This document shows positions 1 to 11,400 of a stretch of 63,072 bases of DNA, piece by piece. Every line of letters starts with the position of its first letter. The first letter of the stretch is position 1. The stretch covers positions 1 to 63,072 of the forward strand of contig JAFSCU010000003.1 in NCBI GenBank assembly GCA_017436575.1, read 5' to 3'. Source of the stretch: Oscillospiraceae bacterium. Lineage in GTDB: Bacteria; Bacillota; Clostridia; Oscillospirales; Ruminococcaceae. Under the pieces are notes generated by a model. It worked only from the letters and a program-made list of their open reading frames with translations. It had not been told where the DNA came from and ran no database searches. The translations under genes and the position numbers were made by a program.

Positions 1-3000
1 TCTGTTTTCTTCTACTGCCTGTGCTGGTGTATGGGCTTTCTTTTCAATTGTTTTTGTTGTGCGAGAAAGTTCTTTGTTTTCTTTATCGCAATTCTCGTTA
101 CCACAGTAAATTACTTCATCATATTTACCTTCGGCATAACATGTAGAATCAACTTTGTTTTCCTCTACTGCTGCCAATGGTTTGTGTTCAAGTTTACTGA
201 TTGGTTCTTCTTTAATATGTGATTCATCATTTGAACATATGTATTTTCTTACACCATCTTTTTCACATGTTGGTTCAAGTGCTACAACACCTTCACCCCA
301 TTCGTGACCAAGTCTGTCAACTTTATTGTCTGTGTAAGAATGACCACAGCCCTGATTCTGACATGTGTATGTTGTGTAACCGTCAGCTTCACATGTAGGT
401 GCTGTAACAACTGCTTCATATTTATGTGTAAGAGCAGGTGTTTCTACCTCTTTGATGTTGCCACATACTGAACATACATATTTATCAAGACCTGTTTTTT
501 CACATACTGCTTCTATAATCACAGAATCAAATACATGTTTATGGCCTTCTGATTTGATTGTTTCTGTAACTCTGTAACCTTCGCCTTTGTCACAGTTTAC
601 ATCTGTACATTCTTTTACCTTTAGACCGTCTTTTACACAAGATACTTCTGTTTCAACTGTCCATTCCTCTGGCATTGTATGACCAAGTGCTGTTCCTTCA
701 TCTTCAGCTTTGTCATAGTAATCACATCTGGAACAAGTTGTTTCTGTATAACCGTCTTTTGTACATGTCGGTTCTACTACTTTTTCTTTGTAGTCATGAC
801 CAAGCATTTCCAGTACATTTTCTTCTGTTTTGTCACAGTCTTCGCGATTACATTTTCGTGTTTCAAGACCATTTGTATCACAATCAGCCTGTGTTACTGT
901 GCTCCATTCACCCCAGCTATGTCCAAGTGCATCAACAACAGCTGTATCAGTTTCTCCACAGTTATTTTTACATGTGCGTTCTTTGGAGCCTGCTTTTTCA
1001 CAATCTGGCGCTACTGTTTCTGTCCATGCATTCCAGTCATGACCTGTTGCATCAACAGTTCTTGTTTCTGTCTTTCCACAGTCTTCGCGCTGACATGTGT
1101 GTTTTTCCTCACCATCAGTTTCACAGCTTGCTTCTGTTACTGTTTCCCAGGCAGACCAATCATGTCCAAGGGCCGGAATAATGCCTTCGCCGTCACCTGT
1201 GTTCTGTGTAGCATCACAACGTGAACAATTCTGATAACCTGCTGATATACCTGTTTCTGTACATGTTGGTTCTTTTGTCTGAACATCTACCCAGTCATGG
1301 CCAAGAGCTGGTATTGTATATTCACCTGCAATGGATGGATCTTTACATACTGTACATCTGCGGTAAACAACACCTTCTTCTGTACATGTTGCATCATCAA
1401 GAATAGTTTCACTCCATGTATGTGCTGCTTTTTCTATTGTTTCAGTTTTTGTTTTTACTGTACAATCTTCAAATGTACATGTGTATGTCATTATACCTGT
1501 TGATGTACATGTTGCAGGTGTTGTTACAGTTCCTTCTCCCCAGTTGTGGTCAACTGTTGGAATTGTATCTTCTGTTCTGTACTCGCCAAGTTTATCACAG
1601 CTTTCACGTGTACATACTTTTTCCTGAAGACCGGTTGTACTACATGTTGGTTCAAGTGTCACTGTCCAGTCTTCTGGCATTTCGTGACCCAGAGCGTCTT
1701 TTTTGTCTGTGATTTCTTCAAATTCACATCTGGAACAGCTTGTTTTTGTGTAACCTTCCTGTGTACATGTTGGTTCTACTACTTCGGTTCTCTTGTCGTG
1801 ACCCAAAGCATCAATAGTTTCTTCCACTCTGTAGCCTTCGCCTTTATCACAGCCTGGGCGTGTACATTCTTTTGAACGAAGACCACTGTCTTCACAGGTT
1901 GGGTCTTTTTCCACATCCCAGTCTTTTTCCAATGTATGACCAAGTGCTGTCAGTGTCTTTGTTTCAAATTCATCACAGTTTTCACGTGTACATTCGCGTT
2001 TTTCAAGACCTGCTACTGTACAGCTTGCTGCTTTTTCTACTGTCCATACGCTCCATTCATGGTCGAGAGCTTCTGTGTAATCAGAAATATACTCATGGTC
2101 ACCTCTGATACATGTATATGTTGTATAACCCTGTGTTGTACATGTTGGAGCTGTTACAGATGTTGTATATTCGTGACCAAGTTTTGGCTCATCTGCAGTT
2201 GTTGTATGACCACAATCGTTAAGGCATTTAAATGTTCTTACGCCTGCTGTTGTACATGTTGGCAGTGTTGTCAATTCACCTACTGTATCCATATTATGGC
2301 CTATTGCAGCTATTGGGCGTGTTTCCTGCGCCTTGTTACAACGCTGGCAATTGCGTGTTTCCACACCATTTTCTGTACATGTTGGTGCCTGTGTTTCTGT
2401 CCAGCCTGTCCAGTCATGTCCAAGAGCATCTGTTTCTTCCTGTTCTACAAGAACCTTATTACATACTGAACATTTTACACCGGCTGTAAGACCTGTGTTT
2501 ACACAGTCAGGTTCTACTGCAGGGATTTCTTCTTCTGTGTGTCCCAGTGCAGCAACCGGTTTTGTATATGTATCGCCACAGTGACATTTAAAGGTTTCTA
2601 CACCATTTTCTTCACATGTTGGCTGGGTTGTCACTTCACTTGTATGGCTGTGACCTGTTGCTTCTGTTTCATCAGCTTTGTAGCTGTCTTTACAGTTTTC
2701 ACATGTATATGTTGTGTAACCACCTGCTGTGCATGTTGGTGGTGTAACCACTGATTTATAATCGTGTCCTGTTGCAGGAACAACTTCTGTATATGAAGAA
2801 TCACAATCTGTGTATCTGCATGTAAATGTTTCTACCCCTTCTTTTTCACATGTCGGCCGGGTTGTTACTTCGCCTACATAGTCGTGCTGGCGGGCATCTA
2901 TTACAAAGCTTTCTGTTGAGAGTACTTCATTACATGTTGTACATCTGATAACCATGTCATAGCTGCCTGCAACTTCACATTTTGCTTCTACACGGTTTTC

Positions 3001-6000
3001 TTCTTTTGCAACGCCTTCTGTATGGCCCAATGCTTTTACTACTTCTGTTTTTGTACAGCCACGTGAACACTTGATTGTTTTTACACCATCTTCTTCACAT
3101 GTTGGTTCAGTTGTTATTTCGCCATTATCCCAATCATGACCCAGTGCGGCTTCTTCCACTGTGTTGCGATTAAGTTCTGCACCGCATTCACAGTAAAGCA
3201 CTTCATCATAACTGCCTGGTATTTCACACTGTGGCACTACTACATTTTCTTTTTCTGTATGTGTCTGTGTTCCGTTGTGATTTTTGGCTGGAATAATGTA
3301 GTTTTCCAAAACTACTGCTTTACCCTCGTCATCAATATCACATGCTATACCACAGTTTACACATGGATAGTACTGCACATTACCTGCTTCTTCACATGTT
3401 GCATCTTTAGCATTAACGATTTGTTCGCCTATTTTATGTCCTGTTGCAGGAACAACTGTCTGTGCCACAGTTACTGTGCCACAGTCTATACATTTTTTAC
3501 CTTCTGTAAGACCTGTTGTTTCACAATCCGGAGCAACTGCCGGAATTGTTTCCAGATTCAAATGGCCTGTTGCTGGAATTGTCTTTGCTTCGGAAGAAAC
3601 AATTTCTTCACATACTGTACATCTTACAACCAGATTATAGCTACCGGCTGCTGTACATGTTGGTTCTACTCTGTCTTCCTCTGTTGCTGTGCCTTTTGTA
3701 TGGCCAGTTGAAGGAATTGTATTGGCTACTGAAGAAATAATTTCATTACATACTGTACAACGAACAACTGTATTGTAAGAACCATCTGTTGTACATGTTG
3801 GTTCTACTCTGTCTTCTTCTGCTGCTGCACCTGATGTATGGCCTTTTGCAGGAATTGTTGTCTGTGAAACAATCACTTCGCCACATACTGAACATTTCTT
3901 GCCATCTGTCAGACCTGTTTCTGTACATGTGGCATCTTTGCCCGGTACAGTTTCTTCTTTATGTCCAAGAGCAGGAATTGTTTCCTGTGCAACGATTACT
4001 TCGTCGCAAGCTGAACATTTCTTACCTTCTGTAAGACCTGTTTCTGTACATGTTGCTGCTTTGCCAGGCACAGTTTCTTCTGTGTGAGGCAGTTTATCGA
4101 TTGTAAAATCTTCACTGTTTGTGATTTCGCCACATACTGTACAGAAAGTTTCAATTGTGTATTTACCTTCTGCTTTACATGTGGCTTCTACACGATTAAT
4201 TTCTCTTGTATCAAGAGTACCTTCATGGTTTGTTGCTTCAATTATTGTTGTGCTGATTGTTGCATTACATACTGTACAATAATATCTGCCTACACCGGTT
4301 TCAGTACATGTTGGCTGTGTTGAAACCATATATGCAGTGGTATGGCCTGTTGCTGGAATTTCTGTGCTTTCCAGTACATAGTCACACACTTTACAGTGTT
4401 CGCCTTTTGTATAACCAGGCTGTGTACATGTAGCATCTACTGCTACCACATCAACTTCGATTGTATGGCCAGTAGCCTTGATTTCTTCTGTAGTTGTTTC
4501 AGTGCAGTTATCGCGGCCACATACAATTGTCTTTTCACCTGCTTCTGTACATGTAGGTTTTTTTGTAACTGTTTCTGTTACATTTGCAGATTCAAAGTCA
4601 TGGCCTTTTGCAAGGATGATTTCCTGTGCAACGATAACTGTGCCACATGCTGAACAGTGTGAACCTTCTGTCAGACCTGTTTCTGTACATGTAGCCGCTA
4701 CTGCAGCGTCAGTTACTTCTGTATGCTGGTTAGTGGCAGGAATAATTTCTGTGTATGAAGAACCGCAAGTACATGTATAAGTTTTTACACCAGAGTCTTT
4801 ACATGTAGGTGATACTGTTTCTACACCTGCATCATACTCTACTTTGCAATCAAGCACATGTTTCTGCCATACATTATTTTTATAATAATATGTAGCAGCT
4901 TCGGCCGATGTTTCAACATATGTACCATCACCATTCATCAGTTTTGCTGGTGTTATAGGAATTTCTATATATTTTGAATTCCGCTGATCCAACTGATATG
5001 TGATTGTTGCTGCACCTGGAGTAAGGCTGACACAGGCATCTTCTGAACCAGTAATCTGTGCGCCACCAGCAGTTGTATAACCAAAACCATCAGAAGCATC
5101 CAATTCACCTGCAATAGTTACTTTAGCATCTACCAGGTCACTTTCTGTTCTTGTATACACTCTTTCCGGCACATAATATACCGGTAATATTTTTGCAGAC
5201 TTCGAACCACAATAATTGCCCCATTCTGCAGCATCGTAAATGTAAATGGATACACCTGTACCAACGTAACACTGGGCACCTTTATTCACATTTATAGCTG
5301 CACCTGGTAAGAGCGCAACATCCTGATTGAGCGTGATATTACCGCTTTCGATATTAATTGTCATATTACCATTGATTGGTAATACAAAATCTTCTGACTT
5401 AATTGAATAAATACTGATTTTCAATGTCAGCGGTGACATTGTCATTGAACCATTACGTGAAGTAATGATAGTTCTGTCAGTTTCTTTGTCATATTCTTTT
5501 GTTACAGATGAACCTTCACCCATATTGAACATAGCACCACTTGTAGCGATAAATGCTACAGATGAACCTGCGGCCATACTTAATGCTTCTATAGATGCAT
5601 AGCTATATTCAGTAGCGCCATATTCCAAAGTCAGTGGTACTTCAATATTGTGTACATAATATTGGGCCAATGCAAAAACTTCATTATCCATATTGGATGT
5701 CTGAGTACCGCCACGGAAATCTTCAAACTGGAAGCTTTCATAAACTTTTGCACCGCTTTTTGCCGTAATTGTACCCTGATTACCTTTAGATACTCGTGAA
5801 ATGTAGCCGTATACCGCAAGGCTACCGCCATTTTCTACAACAATGGAACTATTGCCTGCCATTTTTACATAACCATAAGTTTTGTATGGCATACCTGCAC
5901 CACGCTGACCGCCACCTGCAGCAAACTGCTGTGCAGAAACACTCATTTTACCATTGATTGTAATATTAGCACCATCTGCCAGAGTCATTGTGCGATAAGA

Positions 6001-7446
6001 AACTGGTGTATGTATTGTTGTATCATCTTTACTTGCTGACTTTTCAATATATACAGTATTAGATGCGTCAAACGGAACAAGCAGTGTTACATCTGATGGA
6101 ATTGTATAATTACCAGCTGGAACTGCAACGTTGTTCAGTGGAACAACAATTTTGTTTGTTGCAGCTGCAGCTGCGGACAAAGCAGCATTCAAATCAGTAA
6201 ACAGATGTGAATATGTTGTTCCTTTACCTACCGCAAATACGTTTGCAACATTATCTTTACCGAAGACAGGTGTTACTGTCATATCAGATTTAGGATTTAA
6301 AGTAAATGTAGTATTTGCTGACAACAAATTACCATCCCCATCCGTCCAACCATAGAATGTATAGCCGGCAGCCGGTGTAGCTGAAAGAGATGCACCTGCA
6401 GATTCTGATATTTCTTTTACTGTTCCCGAACTAACAGATTCATTATTAACTGTAATTGAACCATTGGAATGTTCAAATGTTACATTGTAAACAGCTGTTG
6501 ATTCTACAAATGTAACATCAGTTATGGTTAGTTTACATGAAGCATTTCCGGATGGTGATTCAAGTTTTATTTCTACAGGTGAAGTGGCTTCAATATATCC
6601 ACTATCCTCTGTTTTTGTTTCACCATTAATAGTTATAGAAACTTCTTTACCATCTGTAGCCCAGTTAAAACTAAAAGTACCAGCAACTACCGGTGATATC
6701 GTAATAGTTGCATTAGCTGAACTACCCCCACAGGATGTATTCCCATTTACAGTAATTACACCATTAGATATCGTAGAATTGCCCCCACCGGAATCATCAT
6801 CAACCGAAATTTGCACACCATTAATCTCTTCAGTTTCAGCAACTATAAGCATAGGATTATTAACTTTTTCCATAGCTTTATAGAAACGCTGGCAAAGCTT
6901 TGTATTCTGTTCTGAAAGAAGAACAGCTGCATCTTCCTGGCTCAATCCCTGTGCCATTGCAATAACATCTTCAGCTTTATACCATGCTTCCATAGCCTGC
7001 TGACCGTCCAGTTTTATATAAACCTGGGCAAGAACAGAATCCGGCATATCGGCAGTAAGACCATATTTTGCAATATAGGCTGCCAGTTCTGCACGAATCT
7101 GGTCAATAAGCTTTTCTTCAACCGGTGTTTCAGTTAGTGTTGGTTCAGCAGATGGCCGCACAGATGGTTCTATTGAAGGCTCAACGCTTGGTTCAATAGA
7201 AGGCTCTACTGATGGTTCAACACTTGGTTCAACTGATGGCTGCAGGCCAGTTGATGTTGTTTCACCACTGCCGTCGCCTACGGTTGTTTCGTCACTTGGA
7301 GCGATTGAAACAATCGGTGTTTCCACATGGTCATGGCCAGCGTGTTCATCTGTTTCGGCGGCGAATGCCTGTACAGGAATCATCTGAATAACCATAACTA
7401 TGGTCAGCACCCATGATAACAATCGTTCCCAAGGTTTTGTTTCCAT
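1..7446 (-). CDS. Giant secreted protein with about 38 Cys-rich zinc-ribbon-like repeats (C-terminus outside window)
   Basis: An uninterrupted minus-strand frame of 2482 codons starts at ATG 7446 after GGAGG and leaves the window without a stop. The N-terminus is a signal peptide (Trp/Arg start, hydrophobic core, VQAFAAE cleavage-like site). Next come a stalk of repeated EPSV/EPSI units (about residues 70-100), a helical segment with FKAME-like character, beta-rich stretches, an InlB-type repeat ending YTFYGWTDGDG (about residues 315-385), and then from about residue 880 to the edge roughly 38 repeats of 35-50 residues. Each repeat has the plan PTC..G....C..C or C....C, followed by a closing GH. 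This CxxC/GH repeat is common in clostridial surface proteins; its ligand is unknown. The paired cysteines could bind metal or form disulfides. The missing end should hold the anchor (LPXTG, SLH or other). An adhesin or matrix role is inference. Confidence 0.9.
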   Translation of the reverse strand, partial: METKPWERLLSWVLTIVMVIQMIPVQAFAAETDEHAGHDHVETPIVSIAPSDETTVGDGSGETTSTGLQPSVEPSVEPSVEPSIEPSVEPSIEPSVRPSAEPTLTETPVEEKLIDQIRAELAAYIAKYGLTADMPDSVLAQVYIKLDGQQAMEAWYKAEDVIAMAQGLSQEDAAVLLSEQNTKLCQRFYKAMEKVNNPMLIVAETEEINGVQISVDDDSGGGNSTISNGVITVNGNTSCGGSSANATITISPVVAGTFSFNWATDGKEVSITINGETKTEDSGYIEATSPVEIKLESPSGNASCKLTITDVTFVESTAVYNVTFEHSNGSITVNNESVSSGTVKEISESAGASLSATPAAGYTFYGWTDGDGNLLSANTTFTLNPKSDMTVTPVFGKDNVANVFAVGKGTTYSHLFTDLNAALSAAAAATNKIVVPLNNVAVPAGNYTIPSDVTLLVPFDASNTVYIEKSASKDDTTIHTPVSYRTMTLADGANITINGKMSVSAQQFAAGGGQRGAGMPYKTYGYVKMAGNSSIVVENGGSLAVYGYISRVSKGNQGTITAKSGAKVYESFQFEDFRGGTQTSNMDNEVFALAQYYVHNIEVPLTLEYGATEYSYASIEALSMAAGSSVAFIATSGAMFNMGEGSSVTKEYDKETDRTIITSRNGSMTMSPLTLKISIYSIKSEDFVLPINGNMTINIESGNITLNQDVALLPGAAINVNKGAQCYVGTGVSIYIYDAAEWGNYCGSKSAKILPVYYVPERVYTRTESDLVDAKVTIAGELDASDGFGYTTAGGAQITGSEDACVSLTPGAATITYQLDQRNSKYIEIPITPAKLMNGDGTYVETSAEAATYYYKNNVWQKHVLDCKVEYDAGVETVSPTCKDSGVKTYTCTCGSSYTEIIPATNQHTEVTDAAVAATCTETGLTEGSHCSACGTVIVAQEIILAKGHDFESANVTETVTKKPTCTEAGEKTIVCGRDNCTETTTEEIKATGHTIEVDVVAVDATCTQPGYTKGEHCKVCDYVLESTEIPATGHTTAYMVSTQPTCTETGVGRYYCTVCNATISTTIIEATNHEGTLDTREINRVEATCKAEGKYTIETFCTVCGEITNSEDFTIDKLPHTEETVPGKAATCTETGLTEGKKCSACDEVIVAQETIPALGHKEETVPGKDATCTETGLTDGKKCSVCGEVIVSQTTIPAKGHTSGAAAEEDRVEPTCTTDGSYNTVVRCTVCNEIISSVANTIPSTGHTKGTATEEDRVEPTCTAAGSYNLVVRCTVCEEIVSSEAKTIPATGHLNLETIPAVAPDCETTGLTEGKKCIDCGTVTVAQTVVPATGHKIGEQIVNAKDATCEEAGNVQYYPCVNCGIACDIDDEGKAVVLENYIIPAKNHNGTQTHTEKENVVVPQCEIPGSYDEVLYCECGAELNRNTVEEAALGHDWDNGEITTEPTCEEDGVKTIKCSRGCTKTEVVKALGHTEGVAKEENRVEAKCEVAGSYDMVIRCTTCNEVLSTESFVIDARQHDYVGEVTTRPTCEKEGVETFTCRYTDCDSSYTEVVPATGHDYKSVVTPPTCTAGGYTTYTCENCKDSYKADETEATGHSHTSEVTTQPTCEENGVETFKCHCGDTYTKPVAALGHTEEEIPAVEPDCVNTGLTAGVKCSVCNKVLVEQEETDALGHDWTGWTETQAPTCTENGVETRNCQRCNKAQETRPIAAIGHNMDTVGELTTLPTCTTAGVRTFKCLNDCGHTTTADEPKLGHEYTTSVTAPTCTTQGYTTYTCIRGDHEYISDYTEALDHEWSVWTVEKAASCTVAGLEKRECTRENCDEFETKTLTALGHTLEKDWDVEKDPTCEDSGLRSKECTRPGCDKGEGYRVEETIDALGHDKRTEVVEPTCTQEGYTKTSCSRCEFEEITDKKDALGHEMPEDWTVTLEPTCSTTGLQEKVCTRESCDKLGEYRTEDTIPTVDHNWGEGTVTTPATCTSTGIMTYTCTFEDCTVKTKTETIEKAAHTWSETILDDATCTEEGVVYRRCTVCKDPSIAGEYTIPALGHDWVDVQTKEPTCTETGISAGYQNCSRCDATQNTGDGEGIIPALGHDWSAWETVTEASCETDGEEKHTCQREDCGKTETRTVDATGHDWNAWTETVAPDCEKAGSKERTCKNNCGETDTAVVDALGHSWGEWSTVTQADCDTNGLETRKCNREDCDKTEENVLEMLGHDYKEKVVEPTCTKDGYTETTCSRCDYYDKAEDEGTALGHTMPEEWTVETEVSCVKDGLKVKECTDVNCDKGEGYRVTETIKSEGHKHVFDSVIIEAVCEKTGLDKYVCSVCGNIKEVETPALTHKYEAVVTAPTCEADGYTTYTCQNQGCGHSYTDNKVDRLGHEWGEGVVALEPTCEKDGVRKYICSNDESHIKEEPISKLEHKPLAAVEENKVDSTCYAEGKYDEVIYCGNENCDKENKELSRTTKTIEKKAHTPAQAVEENR

Positions 7447-7528
7447 GTTTTATATCCTCCTTAAATAGAATTTGATATATAATAGCAGATTAATTAAACA
7501 ATGTTTAATCAATCTGTAATATCCATTT

Positions 7529-8176
7529 TTAATTTACCTTTTTCTTTCTGCATTTTATTATCTGTACCCACAGCACCCCTGTGATTACAGCAATTATGGA
7601 CCAGAAATTACCTGCCGGTAAAATCCACACAAATGGTTTTACACCATATCTGAACCAGTTAAGCACAAAACGTGTGGCACCATAAAAAATAAGATACCAA
7701 CCATACAGTGTGTTTTTATTATCCGGATTATTTTCAATTTTCAACAACAGAGCAACTATAACCAGTGTTACCACCATTTCCACTATCTGACTTGGAAATT
7801 GAAATTCCAGTGAAGGCAGATATTTACCTATACAACAGCCTGACAGCAGACAGTCAAATTTCATAAACGCCAGCATCAAACTTTCTGCCGGAGCACATAA
7901 ATCCATCAGTTCACCATACGATATTTTTAACAGTATAGCCGGTAAAATTATTATTGGCACAAATAAAATCGAGCCAAAAAATGATGTTCCACCAAAACTG
8001 CCGCTTTCAATAAAAAACATAAGCATGGCACCAGCAACACCGGAAAAAGTAAGCAGCAGACTTATTACCGCCATTTTCCATATTTTTATCTGCGGATAAT
8101 TTTTTCTGCGCAAATACATCAACAGAAACATCGCCATAGTGCCGAATGCTATAATTAAGATTCTTTGTTTACCCAT
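7529..8176 (-). CDS. Lgt-like (prolipoprotein diacylglyceryl transferase family) membrane protein
   Basis: The 215-residue product is almost entirely membrane segments (about seven). The order FDCLLSGCCIGK (about residues 108-119), PSQIVEMV and GATRFVLNWFRYG follows the pattern of Lgt-family proteins, where a glycine/cysteine-rich loop, a PxQ.YE-like stretch and an R..EFxR-like stretch line the site that moves diacylglycerol onto lipoprotein cysteines. The usual His-Gly-Gly and G-R-x-N signatures are not visible and the protein is shorter than a standard Lgt (about 260-280 aa), so it is a divergent paralogue, possibly with another lipid or substrate. Start ATG 8176 follows GAGGAAAA. It sits 82 bp downstream of the giant surface protein's start on the same strand, so it is upstream of that gene in transcription order and could be co-transcribed. 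Confidence 0.6.
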   Translation of the reverse strand: MGKQRILIIAFGTMAMFLLMYLRRKNYPQIKIWKMAVISLLLTFSGVAGAMLMFFIESGSFGGTSFFGSILFVPIIILPAILLKISYGELMDLCAPAESLMLAFMKFDCLLSGCCIGKYLPSLEFQFPSQIVEMVVTLVIVALLLKIENNPDNKNTLYGWYLIFYGATRFVLNWFRYGVKPFVWILPAGNFWSIIAVITGVLWVQIIKCRKKKVN

Positions 8177-8375
8177 TTTTCCTCATTTCATATAAATGCC
8201 ATTGCACATAGTAATACATTATAGATTATACCACTTAAATACACTATTTGTAAACCAAACTTAACATTGCTAATAGACAAAAAATGATGTCAAAAACAAC
8301 ATAAATATGGACTATTTGACAGTTTGATGGAAAAATCCACCAAATGTATTTTACCGGTGGAAAATCTCAGCAAAA

Positions 8376-8400
8376 CAAAACGCCCAAAGCGGGCGTTTTG
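8376..8400 (-). terminator. Rho-independent terminator of the glycosyltransferase gene
   Basis: A perfect 10-bp stem (CAAAACGCCC / GGGCGTTTTG) with a 5-nt loop lies directly after the stop of the glycosyltransferase gene. The T-tract on the minus side is short (TTTTG), so it may act in both directions. Confidence 0.75.
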
Positions 8401-8402
8401 TT

Positions 8403-11400
8403 CTATATTTCTATTATTTTGTCTGTAATAATATCAAATACTTCCTGTGAGCCGAACTGATTTTCCATGTGAATAATCAGTTTGTAACAGCCCGGTACAA
8501 CAAAACTGTTAAACACCGAACATACAAATCCACTGCCACGAATAAAATGTATATGCGGTGCTGCCACAGCAGCATCAGGTCTGTCTTCCGGCTGAATTTC
8601 AAAACTATAAGCTGTACCGTTTTCTGCCAGCAGAACAACAGATTTTTTATAATTATAGTGGTCAGCTCTGTTCAAATATGCAAAACCTCGAATCTGCCAA
8701 TAATCTGCCTGTGGTGCACACAGGTCAATGCTATAAGTGGCGTCTGCAGTAATTGGTTCATACTCTGACAATTGCTGTGGCTGTGGCAAATAAAATACAG
8801 GCTGTGGTGCACGCACAGACCTTATATTGCCGCACCATTTCAGATGACGACCACCTGCGCTGTCGATGGTGAGAATGCCCACATCGTATGGAAACATATC
8901 GACATGGAGTTCATCTCTGCTGATTAAAGTTTCAAACCCCAGATACAATGGAGCATCTATGCCAAAAAAGTCGGCAACATCAGGTCTGGAATAAAACTGT
9001 GCTTTTGCGGCATAGGTTTCGCCGTATGGGTCTTTGAACACAACATAGCGCTGTGGTGGGCGGGTAAAATCCTGCCCATCAATTTTTGACCAACCAATAA
9101 TTGACACTTCCCTGCCAATATCAATTCTGTCCACAGAACCATTTTCCTCATATATACAGCCAGACAAGTCAATTTTCATCAGTCTGTCTGTAGCATTTTT
9201 CAGGTTCAATGTAGCCTGATAGCTGTTCATATGGCAACTCATAAACGGTTCTTTACCATTAAACTGCGGATAATCTGTAAATAATTGATGTTTATCCTGT
9301 TCAAGACGAATAGTTTTACTTTCATGTACAGTATCAATACCTCGGCTGTATGATTCGTGATGATACGCCACCACGTCATTGCGGATGACATTATAATAGC
9401 CACGGCTGTACAGGTCAAAACAAAGTTTCATATCATTGTATGCAACAGGATAACTTTCATCAAAGCAACCTATTTCCCTGAATTTTTCAGCAGAAACCAT
9501 CAAACAGGCACCTGTAACGGCAATGCTGTCGCAATCCAGCCAGTTGAAACCGAAATAGTGGGCAACTGTGTCGTTTGCCAGTGGGAAACGGTGCGCAGGT
9601 CCATCATTCCGCATATAAATGCCATCATGTTGAAAATCAACTGTGCCAGGATAGAACAATTTTACACCCACGGCACCTGTATGAGGTTGTTGTGCCTGCC
9701 CCAACATTCTTCTCAGCCAATCAGGCTGGAAAAGTTCCATATCATCATTGAGAAACAACAAGTAATCGCCTTTTGCAACAGCCGCGCCTGTATTGCACAT
9801 TTTAGAGAAATTGAAATCTGCTCTGTCATAGATATACACAGCACCTGCATCTGCAAGATAAGCCTGAATAACTGCCCTGTTTTCATCATTGCTGCCATTG
9901 TCTATAACAATTATTTCATAATTTTTGTAATCAGTAAAACCTGTCACAGAATCTATACATTGTTTAAGTATTTCAGGATTGTCCTTTGATGGGATAATAA
10001 TGCTCACCAGTGGATTGCCCGTAACATCATAAACTATTCTGTATTGTGAAAGTCCAGGTATATATTCCATATAGGCATTCAGATTATTTCGGTGGATATA
10101 GTCCTCTTTTGCATTACGTGTGGCTTCTGCGGCATAGTTTTTAGATGACATTGCGAATGCAATGGATTCTTTGCGTTCACGCCAATGATATAGTATTTTC
10201 GGAATATGTCCCACACGGCTATTGTCAGAATGCTCCATGAAGCGCAAGGTAAAATCATAGTCCTGAGCGCCATTATATGCTGTTCGCAAAGCCCCCGTCT
10301 GCTTTACCACCGATGTACGATAAGCTGCCAGATGATTTGTGTACATCATATTCAGGAACAAATCAGGAGACCAGTCTGGTTTAAAAAATGGCATATGGCG
10401 CACAAGACTGTCTTCTGTCAGTTTGTCTTCATCAGAATAAATAAAGTCAAGCTGTGGGTTTTCGTTAAGTTTTTTTGCAAAATGATACAGCGCATCCGGT
10501 TCAATAGTATCATCACAATCCATAAATACTATAAAGTCACCTTTTGCAACATTGATACCATCATTGGTAGCAACAGAAATATGACCATTAGTTTTGCGGT
10601 ATATAACCGTCACTTTTTCATTCTGTTCATATTTCTGCAGAACCGGCAGTACATTACCCCAGGTGGAGCAATCGTCCACAAGTATAAGTTCAAAATTTTT
10701 ATAAGTCTGTGACAGAACAGAATGGAAACATTCTTCCAAATGGTGTGATGCTGTGTTGTAAACAGGAATAACCACCGAGAAAAATGGTCTGTATTCAAAG
10801 CCATCGTTGCTTTCATATACAGCAGGATGATTTTCCAGCCAGCGATGATATGTACGCACATCATGCTCGGCTTCCAGTGCATAGCGTGGAGTATTTTCCG
10901 GATAAGACCTTGAAAATCTGGATGCTGCAGTGCGCTTTACATACTCGTCAACATCAGGGCGTTTAAGCAAACCGGACAACCAGTAAATTTCTCCAAGCTG
11001 CAGACTGTCTATCTGCCGTGGAGTAATATAGGCAATATATTTTTCCTGTCCTTCCTTTCTGGCAAAGCCGTCCACATTGCCTAAATTGCCTATGGTAACT
11101 GCTTCAGTTTCTGTAGGTATATTTATAAGGCGACGCAAATGGCCCAGCGCCATTTCCGGAGTATATTCTATATCATACTTTTCTACAAAATCACGACCAA
11201 CGGTTATAAAATCCAATATGCCGGCCAGCAGTTCATCTTTGGTGATATCTCCATTACCCGGTTCAAAAACTATTCTGCCATTTTCGCCATAGTAAAAAAC
11301 GCTTTCATGCGGAGCAGAGAAGAAAAGTTCATAAAGCACCACATTGTGCATAGCATCATACTGTAATGGGTAGTTTTTATAGAAATCAAACCGGTATGTG

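Noticed and set aside
31-4780. Many plus-strand open frames rich in Cys, Phe, Leu and Trp within the first 4.8 kb.
   Set aside because: They are antisense images of the repetitive minus-strand Cys/Thr/Glu-rich coding sequence. None has a ribosome site or a consistent domain, and the minus frame is open over its whole length.
1-4850. Regularly spaced similar DNA segments that could suggest a CRISPR array or other tandem repeat.
   Set aside because: The period is variable (about 105-150 bp), similarity follows codons, and the segments translate into one continuous protein repeat.
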